Shown here: in pieces, positions 1-13,100 of the stretch | How positions within the stretch are numbered: the stretch's first letter is position 1 | Layout: each line of letters opens with the position of its first letter | Assembly: GCF_000764305.2 (NCBI RefSeq) | Contig: NW_025936582.1 | Location: 1 to 64,000 of the forward strand | Source of the DNA: Hyalella azteca | Lineage: Eukaryota > Arthropoda > Malacostraca > Amphipoda > Hyalellidae | Direction of reading: 5' to 3' | Length of the DNA stretch: 64,000 bases | Made by a program: the position numbers and the translations under genes | The notes under the pieces: generated by a model | What the model was told of the DNA's origin: nothing | Seen by the model: the letters and a program-made list of their open reading frames with translations, nothing else | The model's database searches: none

Positions 1-32
1 ACTCACTGCAGTGAGTACTGAGTTATATTTTT
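1..32 (-). mobile_element. Truncated end of a fourth MITE-like copy at the window edge
   Basis: ACTCACTGCAGTGAGTACTG + AGTTATATTTTT matches the outer tail of copy C (37160-37191). The rest of the element would lie left of the window. Confidence 0.7.
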
Positions 33-131
33 TAAATAGTGATGAAAACATGGAAGATTAGAGCTCCCATCACAGGCGTTCCACGGTTGATGATAGGCAT
101 TTCAATGGCATATTCATGCATGCACACTTAC

Positions 132-179
132 CCAGGGTCGCTTTCGGCGTTTCTCTCATTGGAACTCGAAGACCTCAGG
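132..179 (-). other. Weak candidate for the next (48-nt) exon near the left edge
   Basis: On the minus strand, actaactcag (possible branch point plus acceptor) is followed by 48 nt and a strong donor CCCTGG|gtaagt. In the phase left by exon 10 it reads RLRSSSSNERNAESDPG without a stop and is itself phase 2/2. However, relatives usually continue straight into another finger at this point, and the acceptor has almost no pyrimidine tract, so it may be spurious or a small alternative exon. Confidence 0.2.
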
Positions 180-977
180 CTGAGTTAGTTTCAATTATCA
201 TAAAATGTAATCTGTAAAGAAATTAGCCTATTTCCTCTTGAGTAAGACTAATATCAGTGAACAACAAAAGCTGTTCATTATCCTCAAGACATTGAAACAA
301 TGAAGATGAAATCTCTGAAGAAGCAAATCCTGTTTTCAAATAACGATTTTAACGTTATGGCCATATATACTTTATGCCAAAATTAAGGTAAAAAGTAATG
401 AATAGTTTTACCGAGGAATATTAACGTTATTCGCTTAGTTTTTATAAAAAAAATACTGTGATCGCAATTTCATTTTGATGTTTCTTGTAACATTTTCGTT
501 CCGGCTTTCAGTCGCCTTTTTCCCTAGCATCGAATATTACCTGTCAGCCCATGTTTTGAATTACATTCAAACCTGCCTTAGGAGCGAATTACTTCTGTAA
601 GTTAATTTCACGCTCCAACTTATTTGTTCACAATTCATAAACTGAAATAGTTTTGCCAACAACTTGCAATGAAATGTTTGTATCATTGATTCATTTGCTT
701 ATATTGTATGCTGTGTGCTTGCATAAATTTCCTGTTGTCCAGAGATTTTTAAAATAAACTCTCTGCAAACTTTAGTATTGTAATTTTGCCAAGCCCAGGC
801 CAATACCTGCACGAAAAAATTAATGGTTCCGTCATTAATGAGGCCTGACAGCTCCATCCTTTCCACGAGTCTTTGAACATTACCTAGCTTGGTCTTGATA
901 ACCAATCTGTTTCATAAACCAAAAACAATACCATACGAAACCAGGAACGGTTATTCGGGTGTTTAGCCGATCCTTAC
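180..977. other. Intronic sequence left of coding exon 10, nothing recognised
   Basis: AT-rich. It holds one open frame on the minus strand (905-699) that begins after a possible acceptor but matches nothing expected for the family. No repeat or RNA gene was seen. Confidence 0.5.
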
Positions 978-1172
978 CGTAGAGGTTCGGAGTCTTGAGA
1001 GTCTTTGGGTTTATGTTTAGGTTTGTTTGCTCTTGGGCATCCGGAGAGAGAGCGGTGTGAAGAGTAGTTGCCTGTGACGTGACCACTTCCATCGCATCCC
1101 GGCGTAGGGCATTTCAGCTCCTGGGTCTGATGCTGGATTGCGGAGCGATCGGCGCGCGGACATCCCGATAAG
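978..1172 (-). CDS. Myt1l: Coding exon 10: end of zinc finger 3 and all of zinc finger 4; last exon in window
   Basis: A 195-nt exon, phase 2/2. Acceptor catgtattgcag at 1173, strong donor CTACG|gtaagg at 978. It opens [20 protein letters not shown], completing finger 3, then encodes finger 4 ([28 protein letters not shown]) and a basic tail ending DSQDSEPLR. The exon ends two bases into a codon, so coding continues to the left. From family knowledge the next segment should begin another finger right after EPLR; no such exon was found in 1-977. Confidence 0.95.
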
Positions 1173-4100
1173 CTGCAATACATGGCAAACCTAGTGAGTG
1201 ATCAAAAGGAAACACGGACGTCAGGCTACAATAACATAAAAAATAGTTTAAACAGGTGAGAATATTAACCTGGTGAGACATTACCACGAAACACGGACGT
1301 AACGTTTCAACAACATGCTTTGATATCTCCCGAACCCGGTGGAAGTCTAGTAGCTATTTCAAATCATCGTCAGTTTGGAAAAGATCTGGTCCAAGGACCT
1401 GTTTCTAGATCTCCCGTGTACAAGTCACGAAAAGTACAAGAATCGGCGACAGGCCACATCAGGCTTATTCTTCAGCGCCGACATCAATATGATATGATAC
1501 GATATCATCCGATCCTAGTGAATCTTCAATACATAATATGGGCGAAACGCTAATGTAAAATGAGATTCAAACACATTAGTAGCTCGAATTCATTACTTAA
1601 TTTGATAGGTATATCGTCTTACCATTTGTTATTAAGTTCTTGTAATAAACTGAAAATTATTTGATGAAAAATTATTGCACAGTTAACGCCAAAAGATGAA
1701 AAGCAAAAGAAAACACGTGAGAAGTTAATCACCTCCTGTGGGTGGCATAGTTGCCGGTGATGTGGCCCATGCCATCACAGCCCGGCGTGGGGCATTGGAT
1801 GAGCTCTTTGCCGTCGCGGCGACTGCTGCTGCGGGCAAACGGGCGGACGCCACTGCATCAAATACATAATTAATGTCAACGGGCGGACGCCACTTCATCA
1901 AATACATAATTAATGTCAACGGGCGGACGCCACACATGTACTCAGATTATTAAAACAGTAATTAGAATTAGTAAACTAAAATTTCAATGTTAGAAGTTCT
2001 AATGCTGAATACGTTTCAATTCAGCTCGATACACATTAATATATCATAGTCTAGATCTGCAACAAGGGACAAGTGAGGTTAGGAAGTTAATGTACCTCTC
2101 AGGCAGGGGAGTTGGAGGAGGCTGTGTGCGAGACGGGGACAATTGGTACGGCGTCCCACACGCTGCAGAAGACATGTAGTCTGGTCCCACTGGACCCATG
2201 GCCGCACCATAGCCCCCTGCACCCATATAGCTTCCTTGGTAGCCCTGGTAGCCCATGTAACCGGTGTTATAGGCCGACGTGACGTCATACGGTCGGCTTG
2301 TCATGGCGTTGTAGCCTGACTTTGTTCAATGATATTCCGGCAAATCACCGAACACAAGCATACACCGTGCAGCCAAAAGCGTGTGAAAAGGCCACAGTTT
2401 GGCAAATAAGGAAGAAGTTGACAGGCGTACGTACAAAAAATAAATTTTCAGTAATATTTGTGATAAAATAATAAATAATATTTCAGTAATAAATGAAAAG
2501 GTTAAAGAGAATAACGAAGGTTCCGTGTTCGGTGAGGCAGCATTGAAAGAGACAGAAGACGATTATTAGTCCGACGGGAAAGATCTCTGAAGTATGTTGA
2601 CAGATTTAGAACCAAAACATTGCCTTTTAATCTGAATTCACAATTGCCTGACAAGGTCAAAGCAAGCAACTATCTATAAAAGTTGATTAATTTCCTATTC
2701 TCATTGACCTATCTCACCACGGCAGCAGCTGCTGGTCAAATAAAACTATTCACCCAACAATCAATAAGCATTTGTTTGGCAAAATGAGCATTCGCAGTAT
2801 AGCGTCACCCTTAATATCAAGGGACATAAAGCGAACTATCCGCTATTTTGTTCCGCAATGTACGCTCCATTCCTGTACGATATTAAAACTTAATTTAAGC
2901 ACAACACTCGACATTCACTATAGCCGCCATTCACCATTCATGTTGCGGAAATCATGAGCCGCTCTGTCGGAAGCATATCCAGGATCTGGCGCCGGGCAGC
3001 CGTGGTGGGCAGGAGGAGGGTAGTCGAGGGGCCGGGGCAGCGAGAAGTTCACGGGCTCGTTGGGGGAACTGAAGTCCACGGGCTCGGTCTGCTCGTCGAT
3101 GGGTGCGGGTTGCCCGAAGGTGGGTGGGTGTCCGGGGTAAACAACTCCTCCCAAGCGCGATGGTGGACTGTAGTCTGGACTGGTGGGAGCAGTGATATTT
3201 TAACAATGGGAATGCAATGGGAGTTCAGAAATTGCAAATGATACAATTCTTATAAATGGCATATTATTTGTTAACCAGAAATGACTACAGCTCTCCTACA
3301 TTGGTTCTTCATTAATCGAAACTTGACTCGCTTCGTGCAGCCTGCATGATAGTAACGATGTTACTAAACGATTAACCTAAATGAAAGTTTTTTTAAATGC
3401 CTGGTAATATTTTCTACTAGCATTGTATCAAATAAAATCTTTATTGGTGAGCAGATTTTACGTACAGTAACGAGGTGCAATTTATGGCCATTCGATCGCA
3501 TGTTCGCAATGCTTATCGTATCAAGATATTAACCGGAAATGAGATTTTATTATTTTAATCAAGCGACAGCAGGACAGGGGGAAAGATGTTGGAAATAATT
3601 TTTTTGTAGAAAAGTCATTCAGTCAAAAACAGAACATTTAAGTTTTTTATATTTTAACTGGATAGTTATATTATGAAGACTTTGTTTAAGTGATGTGTAT
3701 GAGCGTTTTTTTAACTACAACATTTATTTAATTTGAGAATTTGCAGCGGTATAATTTGGTGAAACGAGATTTGGGAAAGTAAGATCCTCTATTTTTAGGT
3801 ATCGCCTAACTGAGGCAACGCGGGTCAAGCTGCCATTACGAATAAGTCCCTTCAAAAAAACATGCAGCATTTTTAATTGTGTTTATTGTCTTTTAATTGT
3901 GCTCTTTGACAATATTGCACAGCAGTCATGCTGGACAAATGTCTACTAATTGGGCTTTAACTTCGGTTATTTATTTTATGTCGATGACTGAGGTACTGAC
4001 GATCAGCACCAGTTATCATCACCCATTATCTGCACAGCGCTTACAAAAATGCTCAATAAAATATGCATGCAGTAGATGACCTACCTAAACGACCCAGGAG

Positions 4101-7100
4101 GTCTAAGAGATAAGTCTAGTGTTTGATGAGACTCTGCAGCACTGCCAGGTGACACGAGGTGTGGCCCACTGTAACAAGGGGACACGCCAGGTCCCGGGTA
4201 GTGTGGGGACGTCACTAGAGGACCTGACAAGTCCATCACATTCCCTGGGGACATGGACGATGGGCCGAGAGCCGAGGTCTTCACGCTCAAGTTGATGGCG
4301 GGGCTGTCGTACCTGTAGCCTCCGCTGATCAGGGTAGGGCAGGAGTTAAATTAGGACTCAATTGAAGCAACAAAACAAAGATTTTATGAGAATAGCGGGA
4401 ATACAGCGTTGTACATCTTACAAAACTCTAAATAAGCACTTAATTAATATGACGAAAAAGTGAAGGTCATTACCGTCACTTTTTATTACCGTGAAGGTCA
4501 TTACCGTCACGCTCATTACCGTCGTAACTGCTAACCTAATAAAAATCCCACTCGCAAATGATTTGCCCTCTCAATTAAATACATAAGTAATGATGGGAAA
4601 TACGTGTGCTAAAGCCTACATTATCAGAAATTTCAAAGATCTTTAGGGGAAAACAAAAATAAAAAAGAGAGTAATATTATGTTCACCTTTGATACATAGG
4701 AGGAGGCGGGATGGGATGATATGCGGCTGAGATGGGAGGTAATGTATCCATACTCTTAATGTCACACAAATTTCCAGTCTTGTTGGGATTTGCGTAGTGA
4801 GCGGCAAAATAGGCTTCATGACTCGCAGCAGACGAAACGACAGCAGGAGGTGGAGCTGGGGGAGTAAAATCTGACTTGATGGAGCTGGGGAATCCGTTAT
4901 GCGAGTGTGGGGACATGAGACTTGGTGTGCTGTGCAGGCTGGTCACGCTTGAGCTGGGGGTGAGGACAGACGAGTGGAAACTTGGCACGGAGGATGACGA
5001 GGAGGGAGTGGAGGTGCTTGTGGTTGACGAGGCCGACAGATGAGGTGCCGTCTGAGACGACGTGATCGTTGACTGACGGTCCAGATCCAAGTACGATGCG
5101 GTGCTGATGTCAAATCTGATAAAATATAACATCAATAGCACGAGTTACCAATTTAAAATAAAGTGAAATAGTAGTTGATGAAAGAGATAAATCAGCGCTA
5201 AAAAAACAAACGTCTCAACTAATTAAACAATTAATGACAACTCTGAAAAGGTATGGAAAACATAACGAAAATCCGAAACTGAATATGTAGAAAACAAAAT
5301 CTGTGCGAGGTGGGGAATCATGAAATTTAATCCTGGATCTTTCCATCTGACAGTATGAAGTCAATTCACGATTTCGTTTAAGAATAATATAATAGGCAGG
5401 TAACGCAAGCCTGGTGGTAGCAAAGTGAAAATCTTACTAAAATTATAAGTCCACATTCATGAGTTGTCTCCAACCACATGTTTTATTATTTGTGGACTCA
5501 CTAAAACAAAATGAAATCATGATAACCCCAAACACAATCCAGTACGGCAGAAGTTAATCGCACCTTGTGTTGTTTTCTCGGACCTCAGTTAGAGGCCTGA
5601 CGAGCGACGGCTGTTGTTGCTGCTGTTGTTGCTGTTCTTCTTCAGACTTGTAGTTGAAACACTGTAAACCTCCTGCAGACTCTGATTTTATGTTAACTCC
5701 ACTGAATGCACTCAGTCCCTTGCTCGTGTTGCTGTTGTTACTGATGTTATTGTTATTGTGATTCAAGCCGTTGATGGTGGCGTGGGACTTGGTGTGGGGA
5801 GGTGGTGGGTGAGGGGCTGTAAACGTGTGATTGTTGTTACTATTGTTATTGTTGTGGGTGACAGTAGAAACAGACGTTATTGGGGTACTGACAGAATTTT
5901 GTTGCTGTTGATGTTGTTGAGGTCGGTTTTGGTTTGGTTTATTTTGATCAGCGCTATGATTTACAGTTATACTTCCATTGTTGTTCGTATTGTTAATTAC
6001 AGGCAACGGAGACTTAGTAGTATTATTATTGGCTGTATTGATGTTGTTATTGTTATGTGAGGGAAGTTTCGAGGAGGAGTCGTGAGGCTGGGCTGGGGAC
6101 GTGTCCATTGGTCTGTGTGCTGGGGAAGCCGGGGGAGGGCAGGAGGGTAGTGGGGCAGGGCATGGGGCTGCCCCCCAGCAGGGCTCACTTGTGCCCACCT
6201 TCATGTCGAGCGACTCTTCTGCGCTGCGCTTGCGGCCCCCACCGGGAGCTGCCGGAGTGAATTAGACGTACGTTAGTAAGTAAGTTTTCTTACACTAAAT
6301 AAGTAAGTCTTCTCAGTAGACAAAGTGTAAGGAAATCAGTTTAATTAAATCTTTAAAAATTAGGATATTATAAACTCAAGTAAATTAGGCACTGCGAACT
6401 TTCCCAAATTTCATAGGCACAGCCCGGTGACGCCGTACGCGGCACATAGGGTGTATGTTTAGGGCGTACAATACCTAATTTAATTAAGGCGCAGTGTGAA
6501 ATATCACAGGTACCATTTTTGCAATGAGGTACGTGAGTATAACATGGCGCGGACGTACCAGCAGGTGCAGGAGACGAGACGTTGGATGTCCCCAAGTAAT
6601 GTTGTCGTGCTGCCGCCGCAGCGACTTGCTGCTGGTGCTGCAGCTGATGATGAGAACCTTGTTGCTGCTGTGGAGACAGTTGCTGATTGTATTGATGGTG
6701 GTGTGGTGTGGTGGTGTTTTGCTGAAGTAAAGCCATTCGATGGCGGTGACTTCTGGCGGCTTGTCGGGAAGCGGCGGCTAGAGGACAGCCCGACAACGAT
6801 CGGTGGCAGTGGCGGGAGGCTGTTACATGACCGCGGCCAGAGCAGCCTGGAGTCGGGCACTTCACGATCGTCTCGTGCGCCGCAAGAACTGACCGAACAA
6901 TAATTAATTATGTCAAGCATTCTCATAAAATATAGAATAATTAGTGAGAGGCTTATAATGAAACCTACATTTACAGTGTGTAAAAATACAGGAGAACGTA
7001 GGATGTGCAAAATAAATTATAGGAGAAAGTACACTTAAATGCAAATTAACATCCGAAGCAGAGAAGATACACGAGATTTTGAATTGAACAATGTATTCGA

Positions 7101-10100
7101 TATGAAATGATCATTTTTGGATGCTCAAATACATTAATGATAATGCACTAGATGAAATTAAGAGAACACAGATGATGTTACAGTAAGTTTACCACTAAGT
7201 ATGGACTCCATACTGTTGGCTATGGCTCCACACTATGGGGCCATAGCAAACAGAGGCTCGAAACGACTCGAAAAGTATGGATTAACTCGTGCTGCAGCTC
7301 AAATTGACAAACGTCAAATCGATTAATTTATTTCGTCATATCTTATATCAGTCACAAGTTTAAAAATCTGCATTCCATATGACAGGGTCGCACTATATAA
7401 AAACTTTTTATTTAAACGTTCACTATTCCGAGCATCGAGTTAAAAGACTATCTGTGAATTTTTCTGTGACGTTTTATAATCAAAAGACACGCAATAGATT
7501 TTTAATTTTAATAGAAGCCTTGACGTAAGATCACAGTACTCGAATGAGTGGCCATAGAGTGAGTAGTGAGTGTAGACTCACTGTCAGGAGTAACTTTGTC
7601 CTTGCGGGGACAGCCTGACAAGGAGCGGTGGTGGGAGTAGAGGCCCGTGGCGTGACCGCTACCGTTGCAGCCCGGAGTGGGACACTTGCTGCTCTCTGTA
7701 ACGCACAAAACGGTGCAAATTATCGCTGAGACGTTAAAAATTAAACGGAACGATGAGGTTTTTGAAATTAAATGGTGCAATGGTTAAATATAATGGACTG
7801 CATGCAGTAGCATTTTGGAATTCAAGTTTTTTTAGAAGGTAGCGCAGAAAGTAATGCCTAACACCTTAGAAATAGATCCACGATGATACTTTTGGCAAAA
7901 AAATGTGTGGGATGAAGACGAAAAAATGACATTTACGTCTTTCTCCAAGGATTTATAAGGCAAAATTAAACGCAATGGGTTAGTTCATTTTTTAAATCAA
8001 TTGAACACATCTTCGGTCTTCCAGAAAGATTAAAAGGCATATAATTGTACCACAAGAGAAACTAAAGCAACAATAACAGGTGATATAACGCATCTCTAAG
8101 GAATAGCTTCCACAACAAAAAAGCACAGTAACTAACCTCTATAAACCACAGCCTTAAAAACATGCACGCATTGCTAAAACTAACAGAAACATATGCAACA
8201 GCGCCTCTCTAATAACAGCAGCAACTGCAACAGACACAACTCTCCATCTCCCTGCAACGCGTTCCTCCCGTCAAAGTTTCAAGTGCAGACGCAAATTCAT
8301 CAAAGATTCTCCACTGATTTCGCGCCCACTGGACGCCCCAAAGAATCCAATTTTAGACGCCTGCATTTTCTCACTCGACATTTTTCCGTTGCGACTCTCA
8401 AGGAGAAAAACTTGCTGCTCTTCACACGATCGTGGGACAGTAATTAACGCGGACGGGTGCGGCAACGCTTTTTACTCCTCTTATGAGTGCTTTCATTCTC
8501 ACTGCACGAATTTACGCGTGGACAATGCAAAATTATATAGGGTTTCAAACTCGTTGTAGACGGAATGGATTCTATAAACGGAGAGACCAATATGACTTTC
8601 TGTGCACGCGGTTAGATTCACGTGGAAGTGCATTCAAGTGGATTTCAGTAATCGGGAATTGCGAGGTTCTAATTTCAATGTGAACACTTTCTGTGACAAA
8701 GTTGTTAAAGGTCAAAAATTTGTTGAAAGGAGTTTGGTAGAGAATTCTCCTATCGATGCCAATAGTGAAACGTTACAGTTTCTACAACTTACGTTAAAGT
8801 TTATTTCGAGTTCTTCAAGAACCACACCACAATCATGAATGATTTCTTTGTTGGATGTCTTTCGTTCTTCCGTTGCTATTCATTCACGCAATTGAAAGTT
8901 CTTCATATATTGAAGATGCATAATTATACGCCTTTAATGCCCACACATAATAAAATCTTCAAATGATAGACAATATTTAATGGCTGTCCCATTTTAGAAG
9001 AAACTATTCTGAATTTATTCACTTTGCAGTCAAAAATATGCATTCCAGTTAGTGAAAATTAATTCGAAAATTTAATAATACTACAGGTTATTCTAAATTA
9101 ATAGTACTAACTTTAATTTAATGATACTAAATTTTTATTATTATTGAGATTGTTGAAAAAATTTGTCGCAACAGAGGATATATCACGCGCTACTAGTGAA
9201 ATTGAACGCCAATTTTGCTAATGAAAAACACTACATTACCATATATCCACCTTTTACTATACTACCTAATAATTTTACTATGAATGCTGCTGATGACGAG
9301 ATGTAATCATTGCTTTGTGATCTCATTTATCCTGAGATCGATTATCGAGTGGAGTGGAGGGAGGTGTGTGGACAGCGATGTCCCCCCTACTTCTTTGAAA
9401 TCATCTGAAGAACTAATAAAAATCGACACCACTCTAAAAAAGACCCTGCCATAATTAAAATATAAAAGGAAAAAATGACTCGCCTAAAAAGCTTAGTGAG
9501 GGAACGTCTTAAATGGAAAAGTTAACGGGCTGAGATAATTTTTGGGAGCTTTTAAATACCGGCGAGCCGAGGGCTTGCCTTCAGCAAAGCCTTAATTGCT
9601 TTGGTGCGCGTGAAAATACACGAACAAAATTCTTAAAGCAAACAAACAAAATCTCGGTAAACGAGTTTCAACGTTTTATTACAAAAAAATCAAGATGTGC
9701 TAATTGCGGGAAATTTCGTTTCCATCGATTCTTTTAACTGCGAAAGAGCCCCGTTGATACGCCTCTAATATCATCAAATGATATATTATTCATTCAAAGG
9801 TCTAGAGACTGAGTATCACGATAATCAACTAAAATAGGAGTTAGGTCAGTTAGGCGACCTCGACAGACATTGTACAATGGCATCCATATTACATCGACTT
9901 ACACTATACATTGACAAACGCGGCATGTTTGATGCCCTTTTTGGCATCAAAAACTACTTACATTTTTCTAACATTTTTTCACTTGAAAAGACATACTTTA
10001 CCTAATTTTCTACAAATTCCCAAAAGTATCGCAATCTTCATCGTATTTTGGGACCAGCTGTTGTATGCCATCGTCAGAGAAGCTTGTCGCCTGATTGGAC

Positions 10101-13100
10101 AATATGAATAGACAATTTCGTAAAGAACACTTCTTGAGACAGGAAACTTTTCAGCTATGGACGAAATCGTGAATCGACGGCTCACTTTCACTTTACTGTT
10201 TAATTTTTATATCAGATTATCGGTAATGAAGGTCTCCCACTTCGTTCCTAAACGAAGGAGAGCTCAAAAAGGTCTCTCACTTCCTTCCTTCGTTCCCACT
10301 TCGTTCCTAGTTTGTTCAGCAATATTTAAAGCCCTTAACTCATTTCATAACTTCACAATACATTTCACTGATTCGGTGATGAATCCCAACTGATTTTAAG
10401 CCTGGAGCACGGAGAAAGTAACGGGCTTTGGAGATTGTGGTATTCTCAATAGATGAAGGTTTTTAAAAATCCCGTAAACAGCTGTAGACTCGATTCAATG
10501 GTTACGGAATGGTGTCTGTGGCTTCCCAACAGAAGTAGGGTAGCGCTGCAGCGGCGTAATTTAAGAACAATACTTATTCTAAAAACACGCCTCGTATTCA
10601 CACAATGGCAAACACAGCACACAGACATACATAACAACGACTGTCATACAAATACGACCTGAATTCAACGGCAACCTGCACACGACAGCAACCTACATAC
10701 CTACATACGGCAGAGACCTGCAACACGACAGCGATCTACCTACATACATACGACAGCGACCTGCTGACTACCTGCCTATATACGGCAGCGACCTGCTGGC
10801 GACAGCGATTTACCTACCAACATACGACAGCGACCTGCTGACGACAGCGATATACCTGCCTATATACGGCAGCGACCTGCACACGACAGCGATTTACCTA
10901 CCTACATACGACAGCTACCTGCTGACGACAGCGATTTACTTACCTATATACGGCAGCGACCTGCACACGACAGCGATCTACCTACCTACATACGACAGCG
11001 ATCTACCTACCTACATACGGCAGCGACCTGCTGACGACAGCGATCTACCTACCTTCTTCATACGACAGCGACCTGCTGACGACAGAGACCTGAATACAAC
11101 AGTGACCGACTGAAAGGAATATGATAGCGACCTGCGCACGGCAGTAACTTGCACGCGATAGAGGCCTGTAAACAACAGAGACTAGCAACCTGAAAAGAGT
11201 GGCAGCCCTGAAATTGCACGGAGAGAGGAACTTTTCAGGTACTTCCTGAATCTTTTACTAATTTTGCTGCTTTCTTTGTTAATGGAATTACGGTGGCTTT
11301 TGCCCCTCATTAGCGGAGCGCAGGCGTTTTAGGCTTAATGAGAATAACGAAGAAGATCTCAATTAGGAACATAATTAGTCGTGATCTGGAGTGCCACAGC
11401 CTCGACTAGTCGGGCGCTCAGACAGGAAAGCCGCTCTGCCGCCTCAAAGGTTCACGAATAAATATTCTTGAAGATGGAGAATATAAGGGAAAACATGAAC
11501 TTGAGGATTCATGTTAGAAATTTGTGGCAATTTGGTAGATAAATTTCGAAAAGTACTACTTTTCGAAAAATACTACCACACTCAGTACTCACTGCAGTGA
11601 GTGACAGAAAGCGCATTTTCTCGTTGACAAAAACGTGAAGTCACGGACAGACAGACGGACAGACGGACAGACAGGCAGACATGACGAGCACAATAGGTAA
11701 TTTTTTCCATAAATGAGAAAATTTGCTAAAAAGAAAGGCTGTATTTAGGCTGAATAATTATTTAAAAATTACAATAAATTAATTAAAAAAGTGTCTGTGA
11801 AGGTTGCTTCATTCAGTGATGCATTTTATGTAAACAATACGTATAGATACTTACGTCGTTAATGGTATGAAACGAATACTATTATAGGTTTTCCAAAGCA
11901 AGCGACATGAATGTGAATTTTAAAGAAATGACGAAGAAGTTGTTTAGACAATTATGTTCGGTAAAGGAGAATAGAATTGTATCTTCGGTCAAAATATTGG
12001 ACGATGAAGTGTTGGGTTTATTATTCGATTTAAGATGCCAACCAAAACTTCCTCAAGTGACAGAGCCAGGAAGATAATCACGTAAAGGATAATCTATATT
12101 GCAGACAAAGGAGAGACGCAGCGCGACTGAGTTAAAGGAGCGACAGCAGTACGCTAATTGCGCATTGTTTTGATGGTTAGCTAATTTATTTGATCAAAAA
12201 GGCCTCATGGGGAGCATCAAGACGAGGAGGCCAAACGCCCGAGGCCTACTCCATGTTGCGGAAATGCAGCGCAGTGCCCCAGGCAAACAGAGCATCGGAG
12301 CAAGCAACAAAAATGTCTAATTAAGACGTGTAGCGAAGCCCCAAGACGAGCATTGAGCGCTAAACTTATGCGCAAGAATTGCAGACGTAACTTACGGGGC
12401 TGGCGAGCTGATAGAAGTTGATGATACACATCAAAACTGATCTTTCGTATGAAGTACGAGTGTATGTAGCTAAACTAGAGCCCTGCAGACGTAACTTTCG
12501 TGGCAGATGAGCTATACTGAACTTGCTCACTGATCACACGCATGACGCTGCCTGCAAGATCAGCTTGAGAAGAAAGAACTTGAATAGTGACACACGAACA
12601 TACAGTGTTGGATACTAGCAAACTGAGCGACGTCAGAAATTAGAAAAATCACCCATATCGAGAACTGATTGTTGAATGATCGGTTAAAACAATGCTTCAG
12701 GCAACTTTTCGTTTGAAGAACTGTGCATAATTGCTCAAATGAAAGTCATCAAGTGACAAATTTCAAACGTTTCATAGTTAAATTGTTTTTGAATATTCAG
12801 TAGAAAGATACGATGTGACAAGAGATGGATGCAGAGCATTAGTTCGGTTATCACAACAGTCAACTCTTGCATGACAATCACAAGGATCGCTGCCAGAGGA
12901 CTGCTAAGCCTGAACATTGCCACTGAGCCTACAGAGCTAAGCCTTCAAGCAATTTTGGACTACATTTTCTAATCCTGTTTACTATTCCGTGAAGTGAGGC
13001 TCACAACTCAGCTATTCCTCTCCTTTTAGGGATTATGGATGTGCAGCGTTGGACGTGGGTGCCGTTTCATAAATGAAAGGGGAATAACTTCAGTGCTGTT

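Noticed and set aside
699..905. 68-codon minus frame following a possible acceptor (tttatgaaacag) after exon 10
   Set aside because: It would continue EPLR with LVIKTKLGN..., which is unlike the family, where another finger is expected. The sequence is AT-rich and ends in a stop within 70 codons, so chance is more likely.
6496..7010. Overlapping plus and minus frames of 135 and 168 codons around exon 3
   Set aside because: The finger frame is coding; the others arise from CAG/GCA repeats read in alternative frames and run across the splice sites.
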